This document shows positions 36,001-44,000 of a stretch of DNA of 64,000 bases, piece by piece. Source of the DNA: Asterias rubens (taxonomy: Eukaryota; Echinodermata; Asteroidea; Forcipulatida; Asteriidae); contig NC_047081.1 of NCBI RefSeq assembly GCF_902459465.1, forward strand, positions 8,585,883 to 8,649,882, given 5' to 3'. The translations under genes and the position numbers were made by a program. The notes below the pieces were generated by a model. That model worked only from the letters and a program-made list of their open reading frames with translations, had not been told where the DNA came from and did no database searches. The stretch's first letter is position 1. The number at the start of each line of letters is the position of its first letter.

Positions 36001-38175
36001 CTTCCAAGAAGTTAGTACAACCATGGAGCTATAAGGTACAACCATTGCTCCATGGTACAACCCCTACAAGTATTTTCCTCTTGTGTAGGTGGGTAAAGGG
36101 ACCTTTACATGGATGGGCACTTTTACACAATAGAATAAAGATCTGCAGTACTTTCTTTATATTCAACTGGGTACCCAGGAAATCCCCACAATGAGGTATT
36201 CAAAAGAATTATATGTGGGTGTGTGGGAGGGTATGGGGTTGGACAGGGGCCTGTGCAGGGGTTAGAGAAGGGGCAATGTTTCGGCTATTCAAAGGTGGGT
36301 GTGGTCGCTGCGCTACCAATGTATCGCTTTTGACTGGGACCCTGAACAAAGATTGACTAAAAGGGAGACTGCCAACATAGGGCTGGATAGCTCAGTTGGT
36401 AGAGCGCTGGTACATAAATCTAGAGGTCGTTGGTTCAAGTCCCACTCCAAGCAATTTATTTATTTGTTTGTTGAAGCGCAAAGGAGAAAGTACTGTTAAA
36501 AAAAACCTACTTAGCAATAATTAGCAGGATACCCCCAAGTCACAAGTTGTACATATATGGCGTTTTGGTTGGTAACCTTATTCGGGTTAGCATAGTTTTG
36601 TTTTTGCTTTTACTTTTGAAATTGGGCTTTGGTACTTCCAGGCCTCCACTTAAAAAAACAATGAAATGCGACACAGAATAAAACAGCTATGATACAGAAA
36701 ACCAAAAAACAAACCTGCTTTTGAAGTTCCAACACCGTACATGTGACCCGCAACTTGATGACTGAGTGGCTGACATCCTTTGGGTAGAGGTGGCGTCACA
36801 ACAACTCCATTGGAACGATCTACTCCTACATTGTCACCTCCTGTACCAAAGAAATACAGAGCACGGCCGTTTTCAATTATTTCATGAACAGCAAATGAAT
36901 TGGGAAATTTTGCAGTTAGTATTAAACAACACTGGAAAAAATGCCCGCTCCTCTCATCACAAATGGCAAAAAAGATTGGCTCAACTTTGACTGAGCCAGT
37001 CTTGGCTTAATGTGAGCCAAGACTGGCTCATCTTTATTCTTGAGCCAATCTTTTGTTTTGAGCCGTTTGGCTCAAACGGAGCATTTTTGTATTTTTAATT
37101 TTACAGTGAAGGCGTTTTGACCAAGAGCAGGAACGAAGACCTTTTTCCGAATCTCACATTTCTTTGTGGGGTTTATTGAATCATTTGCTAAAATGTTTTA
37201 GAGAATAAGTTAAAACCAACAAAAGGCATTAGGTAGTGTTTGTTTTGTGATTTATATCAAGTAGGCAAAATAAGAGAGCAAACCTAATTTTCAAACTAAC
37301 AAAATAACTAGTTATCAACAAATTTAGTTGCGATAACATAACCCTCCTGCCGATGGCGTAGCCGGACATTGCGGCAGGAGGGTTATGTTATCGCAACTAC
37401 AACAAATTTAGGCCTACAAAACACAGGCCTAAATTGATTTAAAAACAAGCAACAAGAGTACAAAATGCATCATAGTACAAAAAAGTTCCCATATAAATAT
37501 CCTTAAGAAGTTCCACAACTTCTTCATTCGTTATATGAAATAAAATAGTAACTAATTTGTAACTCAAACATACATTACGTCAAAAGAATGAAATATTCCT
37601 TTTTGAAACAAACGAGTGGGAAAAGTGGTGACAGGAAACGGAAATTTGCTATTCAATTTAGTTATGTGGTTGTTGTAAAGTTTAAATGATATGGAACTGG
37701 TCAATGATCTAGAACTGAACGACTGTTGTACTCAGTCTGGACTCTGACTTCTGAGTCATAAAAAGTCAAATAAAACATTTTAAAATTACAATTTTCGGAA
37801 AAGTTCCATATGGCGCCACCACTTTTTCATTCGATATGAAATAATATAGTATCTTATTTACCTCAATTAGATAACCCTTTTTGTACAAATTAGTGAAAAA
37901 GTGGTGGCGCCATACGGAAAGTTATCCCAATTTTCTGCTATAAAATTATTATTTGTGAGAAAATCCTGTAAAAGCCGACAGTCTACAAACAACATGTGGA
38001 ACCTACCAGCACCACTGATATCCGATGTCAAACTCTGACACTCTTGATCTAACAAATCGTCCTCGGCACACCCTTTTGTTGACCGTGTCATGTCCGCTGC
38101 CAATGCCCCGTTCAAAGCGCCGTCAGCCCCGCCACAACCTCCGGGCTCAACTTCGGTCGCAACCTTGAATTCCAT
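17167..38175 (-). CDS. IPMK: Inositol polyphosphate multikinase (IPMK), six exons
   Basis: IPMK phosphorylates Ins(1,4,5)P3 and InsP4 isomers to InsP5 and can act on PtdIns(4,5)P2, chiefly in the nucleus. Exons (minus): 38175-38007, 36840-36715, 22760-22578, 20830-20658, 19425-19344, 18038-17167. All join in frame to 534 aa. Hallmarks: PLSHQVAGHMYG (81-92), the PxxxDxKxG substrate motif PCIMDVKIG (175-183) followed by SKSYED, FYGRSL, SSLL (286-289) and the metal-binding IDF (498-500). QVAGH, MDVKIGxKSY and NQKQLxF favour IPMK over IP6K or ITPK. Residues 290-495 are a low-complexity insert, longer than I recall for the 416-aa human protein. The start at 38175 was chosen for its purine at -3 and G at +4; an in-frame ATG at 38247 would add 24 residues. 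Confidence 0.93.
18834..18900 (-). repeat. tRNA-Leu/Ser-like SINE head fragment
   Basis: CACTCTGCTGATCAGAAACA and GGTGCTATTAACCACTCAG match the reverse complement of the head at 22370-22445. In IPMK intron 5. Confidence 0.65.
18907..19302. mobile_element. Family K MITE split by a family G-like segment
   Basis: GGGCCCAATTTCATAGAGC starts the element and CTCTATGAAATTGAGCCC ends it. From about 19093 (AAGGTTTGCGGTAACACCAT) the interior matches family G ends and the segment near 61440-61540. Confidence 0.6.
19344..19425 (-). CDS. IPMK: IPMK exon 5
   Basis: Acceptor TTGCAG, donor GTATGA. VYHPATDEFECQDKFYGRSL, then HVDNAIE and a split Gly. Confidence 0.92.
20276..20647. mobile_element. Family D palindromic element beside IPMK exon 4
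   Basis: ACACGTTGCCTTGGATCAGT at the left, TATCCAAGGCCACATGTTCC at the right, with inverted ATGATCCACACAAACATACC and a TTGTGTGGATTGTTATATTC partner. Ends within about 10 bp of the exon 4 splice donor. Confidence 0.85.
20658..20830 (-). CDS. IPMK: IPMK exon 4 (catalytic motif)
   Basis: Acceptor CATCAG, donor GTAAAT. YLKINDVTTRF, KPCIMDVKIGSKSYED and NLEKIGFQILGMR. A family D element ends about 10 bp beyond the donor. Confidence 0.95.
21417..21810. mobile_element. Family A MITE
   Basis: TTAAAGGCAGTGGACACTAT left end, CCAATAGTATCCACTGTATT right end, central GAGACCTCAAG and TTGAGGTCTC pair. In IPMK intron 3. Confidence 0.9.
22148..22447 (-). repeat. tRNA-derived SINE, nearly full length
   Basis: In reverse complement: head GTGGCCGAGCGGTTAAGAGC, GGGTTTGAATCCCC box B, then body CTTAAGCAAGACACTTGACC to GGGGTTCGCCCCGGTGTTCC. 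The body end recurs at 55200-55265, which shows a dispersed family. Confidence 0.8.
22578..22760 (-). CDS. IPMK: IPMK exon 3
   Basis: Acceptor CTCAG, donor GTATCC. LLQDGTGAVLKP (ATP-site beta strands), KRERMFYHNV and LRPFVPRFYGTF follow the kinase N-lobe order. Confidence 0.93.
22780..23600. other. IPMK intron 2, unique-looking AT-rich DNA
   Basis: No recognised feature apart from a TCAATCAATTAATCAG-type simple tract near 22870. Confidence 0.5.
23606..24008 (+). mobile_element. Family H MITE interrupted by a palindromic element
   Basis: Both halves of family H are present (AGGCCTGAGCGCCTGC at the left, GCATACAGGCCTG at the right) around the 220-bp insert 23665-23884. Confidence 0.7.
23665..23884. 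mobile_element. MITE with GGACCCTTCCCATGAAATATG ends nested in family H
   Basis: Left end GGACCCTTCCCATGAAATAT, right end ATATTTCATGGGAAGGGTCT. Comparison with intact family H suggests an AT dinucleotide duplication (23663-23664 and 23885-23886). GC-rich interior with GACGCGCAGTCGCGTC. Confidence 0.75.
24166..24440. repeat. Inverted repeat with TAAGCGCAGAAT motifs
   Basis: GCGCTTACAGAAACAGGGAA on one side, CTGTAAGCGCAGAATGG on the other, and a family K-like right tip. Confidence 0.5.
24455..24686. mobile_element. Family K palindromic MITE
   Basis: GGGCCCAATTTTATATAGCT to CTATGAAATTTGGCCC, with interior CAACAAATGGAAATTTGGTT as in 16099. Confidence 0.8.
25401..25824. mobile_element. Family D palindromic element, full length
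   Basis: GGAACACGTTGCCTTGGATC left end and GATCCAAGGCAACGTGTTCC right end are exact inverses. The centre carries TCGGCCATTTATGGGAGTCA and its inverse, with the central unit doubled (two GGTCGGCCATTTATGG). Confidence 0.92.
25974..26359. mobile_element. Family A variant MITE (GGAAGGTACACGTTTGG ends)
   Basis: AAAGGGAAGGTACACGTTTG at the left and AAATGTGTACCTTCCCTTT at the right, with interior CTAGCTAGAAGTCTTTTATT. Same subfamily as 53804-54168 and a fragment at 32010-32120. Confidence 0.88.
26811..27180. mobile_element. Family A MITE
   Basis: TTAAAGACACTAGACCCTAT left, CCAATAGTGTCCACTGCC right. The second GAGACCTC arm is deleted. Confidence 0.88.
27641..27855 (+). repeat. 108-bp tandem duplication at the start of a family I copy
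   Basis: CACCAGATTCTTTTCCATTT to GGTGTGGGCTACAATTTTTT is present twice, 27641-27748 and 27749-27855, differing by a few bases in T runs. The family I body continues to about 27985. Confidence 0.92.
27990..29265. other. IPMK intron 2, no recognised feature
   Basis: AT-rich; scattered short inverted words. 28985-29060 and 28665-28720 share AACCAATACCAAGACGTG-like text, a weak local duplication. Confidence 0.45.
29485..30060. repeat. Long inverted repeat, arms about 135 bp
   Basis: Left arm 29485-29621 and right arm 29928-30060 are near-perfect reverse complements (TGACATAAAAATGTGAATCT against AGATTCACATTTTTATGTCA). The arms are separated by about 306 bp of unrelated sequence. Intronic, just upstream of a LINE fragment. 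Confidence 0.9.
30064..30340 (+). mobile_element. 5'-truncated CR1/L2-type non-LTR retrotransposon, 3' end
   Basis: FYGHRSFSDAASFLWNSLPV, HIRQANTLQCFKSLLKTHLF and KASFL, then a stop, form the conserved C-terminal end of reverse transcriptase ORFs of the CR1/L2/Rex group. The 3' UTR has AATGCGCTTAGAGGC and GGCGCTTTACAAATG ending in (ATT)n at about 30327-30340. It lies sense to + and antisense to IPMK. The catalytic RT domain is absent. Confidence 0.88.
30662..31035. mobile_element. Family C palindromic MITE
   Basis: TTAAAGGGTTTGGGTTATTT left and CATAGACCCTTTAA right. Inner arms ATAATTTTCGTCTCATGATC and GAGACAAAAATTATTTTCAT. Copies at 56142-56489 and 58991-59354. Confidence 0.85.
31042..31420. 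mobile_element. Family A MITE
   Basis: TTAAAGACACTGGACACTAT left, ATTACCAATAGTGTCCACTG right. Confidence 0.9.
31961..32120. repeat. Chimeric fragment: family D tip joined to family A interior
   Basis: AAAGGAACACGTTGCCTTGG and ATCGGTCGAG (family D end) run straight into TAAGCATAAAATAACAAGCC (family A). This suggests recombination or template switching between families. Confidence 0.65.
32421..32810. mobile_element. Family A MITE, reverse type
   Basis: TTAAGGCACTGGACACATAG left, CAAAGGTGTCCGCTGCC right. Just upstream, 32318-32345 is a run of 28 T. Confidence 0.85.
33072..33246 (+). mobile_element. Family H MITE
   Basis: AGGCCTGATACTTCACGGAG to GAAGCATACAGCCCTG; a degraded second copy lies at 32907-32995. 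Confidence 0.75.
33250..34270. other. IPMK intron 2, no recognised feature
   Basis: Two overlapping open frames of about 120 codons on the plus strand have no recognisable domain and no splice support; not annotated as genes. Confidence 0.5.
34271..34663. mobile_element. Family A MITE
   Basis: ACAGACACTGGACACTATTG left; right end TAGTGTCTAGTGTCTAGTGT shows a small terminal expansion. Confidence 0.88.
34725..34875. mobile_element. 151-bp foldback MITE with TAT duplication
   Basis: Almost wholly palindromic: GGGTGCGTTCGTTTAGCTTC to GAAGCTAAACGAACGCACCC, flanked by TAT at 34722-34724 and 34876-34878. GGGTCGACC occurs in both arms. A 3-bp duplication and GGG tip fit a PIF/Harbinger-like source. 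Confidence 0.85.
35361..35917. mobile_element. Complete 557-bp hAT-like non-autonomous element
   Basis: Termini TAGTGCTGGGCGAATA and, inverted, TAGGCCTGGGCGAATA. Exact 8-bp duplication CTGTGCAA at 35353-35360 and 35918-35925. TAG-starting ends with an 8-bp duplication are the hAT pattern. No transposase frame. Interior shared with 64-432. Confidence 0.9.
35926..36380. other. IPMK intron 2, no recognised feature
   Basis: Repeated CCATGG/TACAACCATGG words near 35925-36060 suggest local slippage; no coding sign. Confidence 0.45.
36381..36452 (+). pseudogene. tRNA-like sequence (tRNA pseudogene or SINE head)
   Basis: TAGCTCAGTTGGTAGAGCG is a perfect A-box/D-arm and GGTTCAAGTCC a B-box. The acceptor stem has two mismatches, the T stem one, and the anticodon arm around CAT is distorted. 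General likeness to elongator tRNA-Met, but the folding defects argue against a working gene. Confidence 0.6.
36715..36840 (-). CDS. IPMK: IPMK exon 2
   Basis: Acceptor TACAG, donor GTTTGT. Encodes GGDNVGVDRSNGVVV, then PLSHQVAGHMYG, which is near-identical to vertebrate IPMK. Confidence 0.9.
36960..37080. repeat. GAGCCA-rich inverted repeat
   Basis: AAGATTGGCTCAA, TGAGCCAGTCTTGGCTTAAT and GTGAGCCAAGACTGGCTCAT can pair in alternative hairpins. Only about 120 bp upstream of IPMK exon 2's acceptor side (minus strand). Confidence 0.65.
37326..37398. repeat. Perfect 27-bp inverted repeat (hairpin) flanked by 12-bp direct repeats
   Basis: Left arm 37326-37352 (AGTTGCGATAACATAACCCT...) and right arm 37372-37398 are exact complements around a 19-nt loop. 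CAACAAATTTAG lies directly at both sides (37316-37327 and 37400-37411). Lies in IPMK intron 1. Confidence 0.93.
37794..37927. mobile_element. Family F foldback element
   Basis: TTCCATATGGCGCCACCACT and AGTGGTGGCGCCATACGGAA arms about 25 bp long, AT-rich centre. The same arms occur at 51454-51589 and one arm near 51915-52020. Ends about 80 bp from the IPMK exon 1 donor. Confidence 0.85.
38007..38175 (-). CDS. IPMK: IPMK exon 1
   Basis: MEFKVATEVEPGGCGGADGA to LTSDISGA, then donor GTAGGT. A poorly conserved N terminus, so the exon rests on phase match, splice site and start context rather than homology. Confidence 0.65.
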
Positions 38176-40007
38176 CGCACACAGTGCCACTCGTGGGGGT
38201 GAAGTTTGTTCCCTTTTAGGCTGAATAAATGCTTCAAACTGTTGCATTCGTGTGTTGAGAATAATACACAATTTTCACTTATGGATTCTTGTAGAGTCAC
38301 ATGAGGTGATTTGATGAAATTCGGATACAAAAACTGTATCAACTGCTGTGCACTTTTACACGAACACAACGTGTGTGCACGAGAGACACACACCGAATAG
38401 CCGGCCCCCCGGCCCATCCATAGATGGATGCATGCACGTACACATTCGCCTACTGGGCTGTGGCAAGACTTCATACGGAACCAGACGAAACAACTCATTC
38501 ACGGTCTCTGTAGAGTGCGACCTCTGTTGATTCCTTTTTTGAGGCATTTTGGTTTTGCCTTTGTTGGTCGCTCGGCCCCGAACCCACCCACCGATCTCAT
38601 CAAAGTATTAGCTTGAATGAAGTCCAGCATCAACGTTTTGATTTTACATCAAGCATTCGTGATTTCACATCACGAAATACATTTAACTCTGCAAAATATT
38701 CTTTGTGGGTTGTTTTGTATTCGTCAAATAAAGCCAAACAGACAAACATTAAAAACATAATTATTATCCGACAATGTGCTGAGGTTTACTGGTAAACCGA
38801 GGACTATATTATTTTTGCCTAATTTCATAGAGCTGCTGAACACAAAACTTTGCTTAGCATGAATTTGTTGCCTTGATAACAGGAATACAAACTAAATTTC
38901 TATTTGTTGCATACTGCTTGTTACTGGTGTTCAACTGTTGTTTGCTTATCCTTATAATCACGTGGAAATTTGGTTGGTAAAACATTGTATGGAATAAATT
39001 ATTTCAAGAGAAGATTTGTATTATGTAAATCGGTGAACTTTTTTTTCTTTTCCGAAAGTGTACAATGGCTTTAAAGCCATTGGACCCTTTCGGTAAACAG
39101 TGTTGTCCAAGGCCCACACTTTGTGTATCACAACTTCTATATCAAATAACAAACCTGTGAAAAATTTAGGCTCAATCGGTCATCGGAGTCGGGAGAAAAC
39201 AACGGAAAAACCCACTCTTATTTCCGCGCGTTTCGCCGTGTCATGACATGTGTTTAAAATAAATCCGTAATTCTCGTTAACGAGAATTTATATTGTTTTG
39301 CTGTTTTCTCAAAAGGTTCTTTCCAGAACCAATACTACTCATAAAAAGATATTCACATGATGTAGGTATTTTCTCATATTATTCAAAGAATTGCTGCAAT
39401 TTTGAATTTTCCGCGCCAGAAACGGGCCCTAATAGTTATAGGACTCTGTATCTTTTTAAATTAATATTTTGGGGTAAAACAACGTACGAATTATCATTAA
39501 AAATAGACAAAGAAAAGATGCGACATTATTTTGGACAACATTTAAACTAGGAAACGGAAATGTTTATTCATGACAAATATCTTATTTTCAACGATATTAC
39601 GGTATAATACACTTTATTCCCGCAAAGAACATGAGTGTCGAGCGAAATCACAAGATTATAGGCCCGAGGCTACATAAGATTTTGTTCTCTTTTTGCATTG
39701 TGTTTCAAAAAACAGTAAAACTAAAAGATCGCCAACTGACAGCCGGTGATACTACTCGTGTCACCTAAAGCCGTAGTTTTCAAAACACAAACTTGTTGAA
39801 ATCTGGGCCCAATTTCGTTGAGCTGTTTAACAGAAAGTATTGCTTGAAAGTTACTGCTGAGCAACAATAAGCAGGGCGTGAGATGCTACTTGAAATAATA
39901 ATAAATTATGTTATTTAGCTAGTACCTTTTTCTGGAAAGCATATATTTTTTGTTACAAGAGATGTTAAATTTGCATCGGGGATAAAAATATTAATATTAT
40001 TGGTTTT

Positions 40008-40120
40008 TACCCATACACCGATGTGTGTTAGCACTGTATACTCAGTACTTTCCCGAGTCCTGTGAAAAAAATATCACAGTCATGTACTCGGGTGGGATTC
40101 GAACCCACGACCTTCGCAAT
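40008..40120 (-). repeat. tRNA-derived SINE fragment
   Basis: In reverse complement: GGTCGTGGGTTCGAATCCCA box B, then the body CACAGGACTCGGGAAAGTAC and ACTGAGTATACAGTGC. Same family as 1196 and 54168. Confidence 0.75.
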
Positions 40121-40339
40121 GTTTTTGTTGTGCTTAGTTTGTAAAAGTTTTGTTCACCTCATTGCAAAAAAACATCAGTGAGGAGTTTGCTTTAAAGTCA
40201 CCTGGAAGTGGTATTTTTTCAAAATAAAGCTTTTGTCACTAATAATAATAATTGTTTTGATGAGTGGAATGTGAATAAACAATTAACTAAGGTTTTAAAA
40301 AATCAGTTCTTATGTTATTTACAAATTTAAGAGTAGACC

Positions 40340-40620
40340 CCGACCCGAGAGGGCGCTGTTCGTGACGTCAATCGAGGCAGACTTTGCCTGTAATGCGTAG
40401 AGTAAACACAATTGCAAAGTACATGTACGGACCAAGTCGTGAGTTTGTACGTTTCCAAAAAAAGGGGGAAAAAAATTCCTGCAATGCCGACCAGGTGTAT
40501 TGCTGCTGAATGCAGAAAAACACTTTTTGAAATGTACCAACCCACGACTTGGACGTACATGTACTTTGCATGTGTGTTTACTATGAGCATTGCAGGCAAA
40601 TTCTGCCTCGATTGACGTCA
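40340..40620. repeat. Foldback repeat, arms about 100 bp
   Basis: The left arm (GTGACGTCAATCGAGGCAGA to TACATGTACGGACCAAGTCG) is mirrored by the right arm (ACGACTTGGACGTACATG to CTCGATTGACGTCACAAA). Confidence 0.85.
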
Positions 40621-40709
40621 CAAAAGGGGTAGGCGGAGTCAGCCCCCAAAACAACTTTATATATTTTTTAAACATTATAAATCGTGACAAACAATTACAA
40701 AAAAAATGT

Positions 40710-40715
40710 TTTATT
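40710..40715 (-). other. Candidate AATAAA poly(A) signal of the Ly6 gene
   Basis: AATAAA on the minus strand, 78 nt past the stop. Confidence 0.6.
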
Positions 40716-40792
40716 GTTCGTAAGCATATACTCTTATGTTTGAAAGAAAAAAATTCTATTTCCAGGTGACTTTAAAAATAAAACATCGTTTT

Positions 40793-41032
40793 TTAATTAC
40801 AAGGAGAGCCAGCAAACTTATAAGCCACCACTGCTACAACCCCGAGCTCAAACGTGTTCCACGTATGAGGTTGTGCTGAGCTGCTGGAGTTGTTGCAACC
40901 ATCTGTACCGCAGCAGAATGTACACGTCTGCACGTCGATCCCGAAACCCCTGGTATCGCAGGATGGAGTGCACGTATCTGCACAGTCTCTCTCGAAGCTT
41001 TTGATGACGCGGTTTCCTTTGACTATATGGGT
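40793..41032 (-). CDS. Ly6 gene exon 3
   Basis: Acceptor CCACAG. THIVKGNRVIKSFERDC to CCGTDGCNN, then the hydrophobic tail and TAA at 40793-40795. Confidence 0.9.
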   Translation of the reverse strand, partial: THIVKGNRVIKSFERDCADTCTPSCDTRGFGIDVQTCTFCCGTDGCNNSSSSAQPHTWNTFELGVVAVVAYKFAGSPCN

Positions 41033-44000
41033 CTGTGGAGACAATCATGAATAATTATTATATCAAACAAAATTCTGCTAGGGAGACCCCGCCAACCGAG
41101 ATTATGAGGTGTCCCCCCCCCCCCCCTAACGTCTGTGATTTTGTTCACAGGACTCAAGAAGGTTTTGAGTGTACAGTGCTTGCACACTTCGGTGTAAGGT
41201 AAAACCAACATTTAAGAATGGTGAAGAGCAGTTCCTAATAAAAGACACCATTAAAAAAAAAAAACGAGTTTTGAGTTTGATATTCGCAGACAACGCACCC
41301 ACCTTACAAAAGCGTTCATGTGGTTGGCAATCTCTCGGCTCATACATGACATCTCCAGTGCTATTTATCACGTTATGGATGCAGTTGAGGTCTGGGTTCG
41401 ACATCGTCTTGAAATCAACATCGCAGTCATAGCAACGGAGATTGCCTTGTGCTGTAAAAAAAAAAAAAAAAAAAAAAGAGAAGGCAATTGCAAATCATTT
41501 TTTTTATCTATGTCGATACTGCAACAAACTCCTCAAGGGATGTAAAAGTTGCGAGTGTGGTGTGGCAAGTAGACAACATTATGATCGAGCTCCCCTTATG
41601 AAAGTGGTCATTTGGATTTTATCTTAGCCTAGTATTGAATGAGTCTATTGACGGTGCTTCTCTTATAAAACTGGTAGCCGGTTTCATTCAACGAGGCTTC
41701 TTGGAACACAGGAAACATTGTGACGGTACGGACCTTTTTGTCATGAGTCTGGTAAACACCCTAATAATAAACAATCCCTCGATGTCGAGGAAGCTATGTT
41801 CTCCACAGGTAAACTAAGTTATTAGGGTTAAAGGCAGTGGACACTGTTGGTAATTACTCGAAATAATTATTATTGGCATAAACCTCACTTGGTAACGAGT
41901 TTTGGGGAGTGGTTGATAGTTTACAACATTGTGAGAAACGGCTCCCTCTGGAAGCGATGTAGTTTTCGAGAAAGAAGTAATTTTCCACGAATTTTCCTAA
42001 GATTTAGAAGTTGAGGTCTCGAAATCAAGCATCTGAAAGCACACACCTTCGTGTGACAAGGGTGTTTTTTCTTTCATAGTTATCTCATCGCAACTTCGAC
42101 GACCAATTGAGCTCAAATTTTTACAGGTGTGTTAATTTATGCATATGTTGAGATACACAAAGTGAGAAGACTGGTCTTTGACAATTAACAATAGTGTCCA
42201 GTGTCTTTAAGGTAGCAAAAGTCCGATCCGTGTGCCACATACTCTCAAGGAGATGTCGTCACAGGTTGGACCATGGAGATGTCTTTCTCGCTCCCTCTCA
42301 TGCAGAGACAATGGACTTGAAAGTTTTTTAGATTTTACAGTCACAGAAAGTCCCAGGGCCCATCTAGTTATTCTCCCTCTAAATAAAAACACCCCCTACA
42401 AACGTCCGAGCATCAGTTTGAGAAAAAAATGTCGGCCACCTCTTGGCGAAAATAATATGAGCATTTTATTACAGGGCAAAATGTAACGTCATCCAAATGC
42501 CTCCTAGATGTCTATAAATACAATGGCATTGATAGTTTGACTTGTGTGGCACAAAATGCCTGTTACTACAAACACATAATCGATGTTTTCTTGGCAACAT
42601 TTCATCCATGAATTACAGCTTCGTCTCCGAGGCTTGACCACTGCTTAGCTCTCAAGGCAATCCAATCAGCGATTGCGAAACTGGCATGTCTGTTTTTATG
42701 TCAGCCAATAAAACCAGCCTAATTCAAGTAATGGAAAATTCATTACCAACCCAATTTAATTACAGAGGCTAAAAATAGGAACATGGTAAATACCGAATGT
42801 TAACTTATTGATGATCGAGATTATGGTGGCGGGATGATTCTAAACAATTTCTACGTCGAAAAAGGGGCTTTGTATATCAATCTAACGAGTTTTAAAGGCA
42901 CTGGACACTTTTGTTAATGATTGTCAAAAGAACAGTATTCTTAGTGCACAACAAACCTTGGTCATTGAAATTGCAAAAGAATGAAATAAAAACACCCTTG
43001 TTGTACAACTTTGTGTGCTTTCAGATGCAAAAGGCTTTAGGCCTGTAGTCTTTTATGAGTAAGAAATTACCTCTTTCTCCGAAACCAAATTATTTCAGAG
43101 GGATTCGTTTCTTGCCATTTTGTTTACTATCAACAGATCTCCATTGATCGTTACTAAGTAAGTTTTTATGCTAACAATTATTTTGGGTAATTACCAATAG
43201 TGTCCAGTGCCTTTAACTCGAACAATAATGTAGTTGCATGTGTTGCATGCTAGCGATGAGCAGGTATTTTGCAAAACAAAAGAAGCCCCGTGAAACATTG
43301 TTATTCTTACAATAGCAGTAACGTAGCCAGACCTTTCTCATCTCGGGGAGAAATTAATTGGGGCAAAGACATATAATTGGGCCAACATATATAGTGTATC
43401 AATGCATTCATTCGTGCATTGTTTAAAATCTCATTTGGGGCACACGGGGTAAGGGTTATTAGTTGAGGGTTACCACTACTAACCCCCACCCCCACCCCCC
43501 CCCCACCCCCAGGGTGTACATCCTCTGTACAATATACACCTGACGTAACTCATTAATCAAATTACGATAATTAAAAGCATTTTGTACTGAATAATAAATT
43601 TTCGCCACACAAACAAAAATAGGTTTTATATTATTTTTGTAAAAAGTTGACTGAAATTCATTGTAACATAGTCTGTTTGATGGTTCACGTATTTATTTGT
43701 ATATTTATTTATTTTGTTTATAAAATTCCTGTATATGTATTTGACAACGAAAATAACCAGGCTATTATTATCATGGAACTCATTCAATTTAATTCCAGAC
43801 CTACTGTAATTAACAGCATTTCGTGTAAATAATAATAAATATATTTGGGCTTCATTCAATCCAGCACAATATAAAAAATATATTTGTTATAATTCTTGTG
43901 AACAGTTTGCCTAAAAGCTCATAACGATGATATGACTCATTCTACTGTTCGAAAGTTCATGTATATTCATTTATTTATTTATTTATTTATTTATTTTTTA

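Larger units (their letters stand above)
38272..40792. other. Intergenic between IPMK 5' end and Ly6 3' end
   Basis: Presumably contains the IPMK promoter and leader (about 38180-38600). A family K fragment lies at 38818-38990, a family A variant fragment at 39071-39240, another K fragment at 39803-39890 and a tRNA SINE tail at 40008-40120. 40340-40620 is a foldback repeat around GTACATGTACTTTGCA. Confidence 0.6.

Noticed and set aside
36381-36452. Functional tRNA gene
   Set aside because: Boxes A and B are good, but the acceptor, anticodon and T stems have mismatches; kept as a pseudogene or SINE head.
723-38175. Helicase-IPMK neighbourhood as conserved synteny
   Set aside because: In human both IPMK and DDX21/DDX50 are on chromosome 10q but far apart; without more genomes this is too weak to list as a finding.
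38112-38498. Separate small protein upstream of and overlapping IPMK exon 1
   Set aside because: Different frame from IPMK, no domain, no splice logic; best seen as IPMK leader or promoter sequence.
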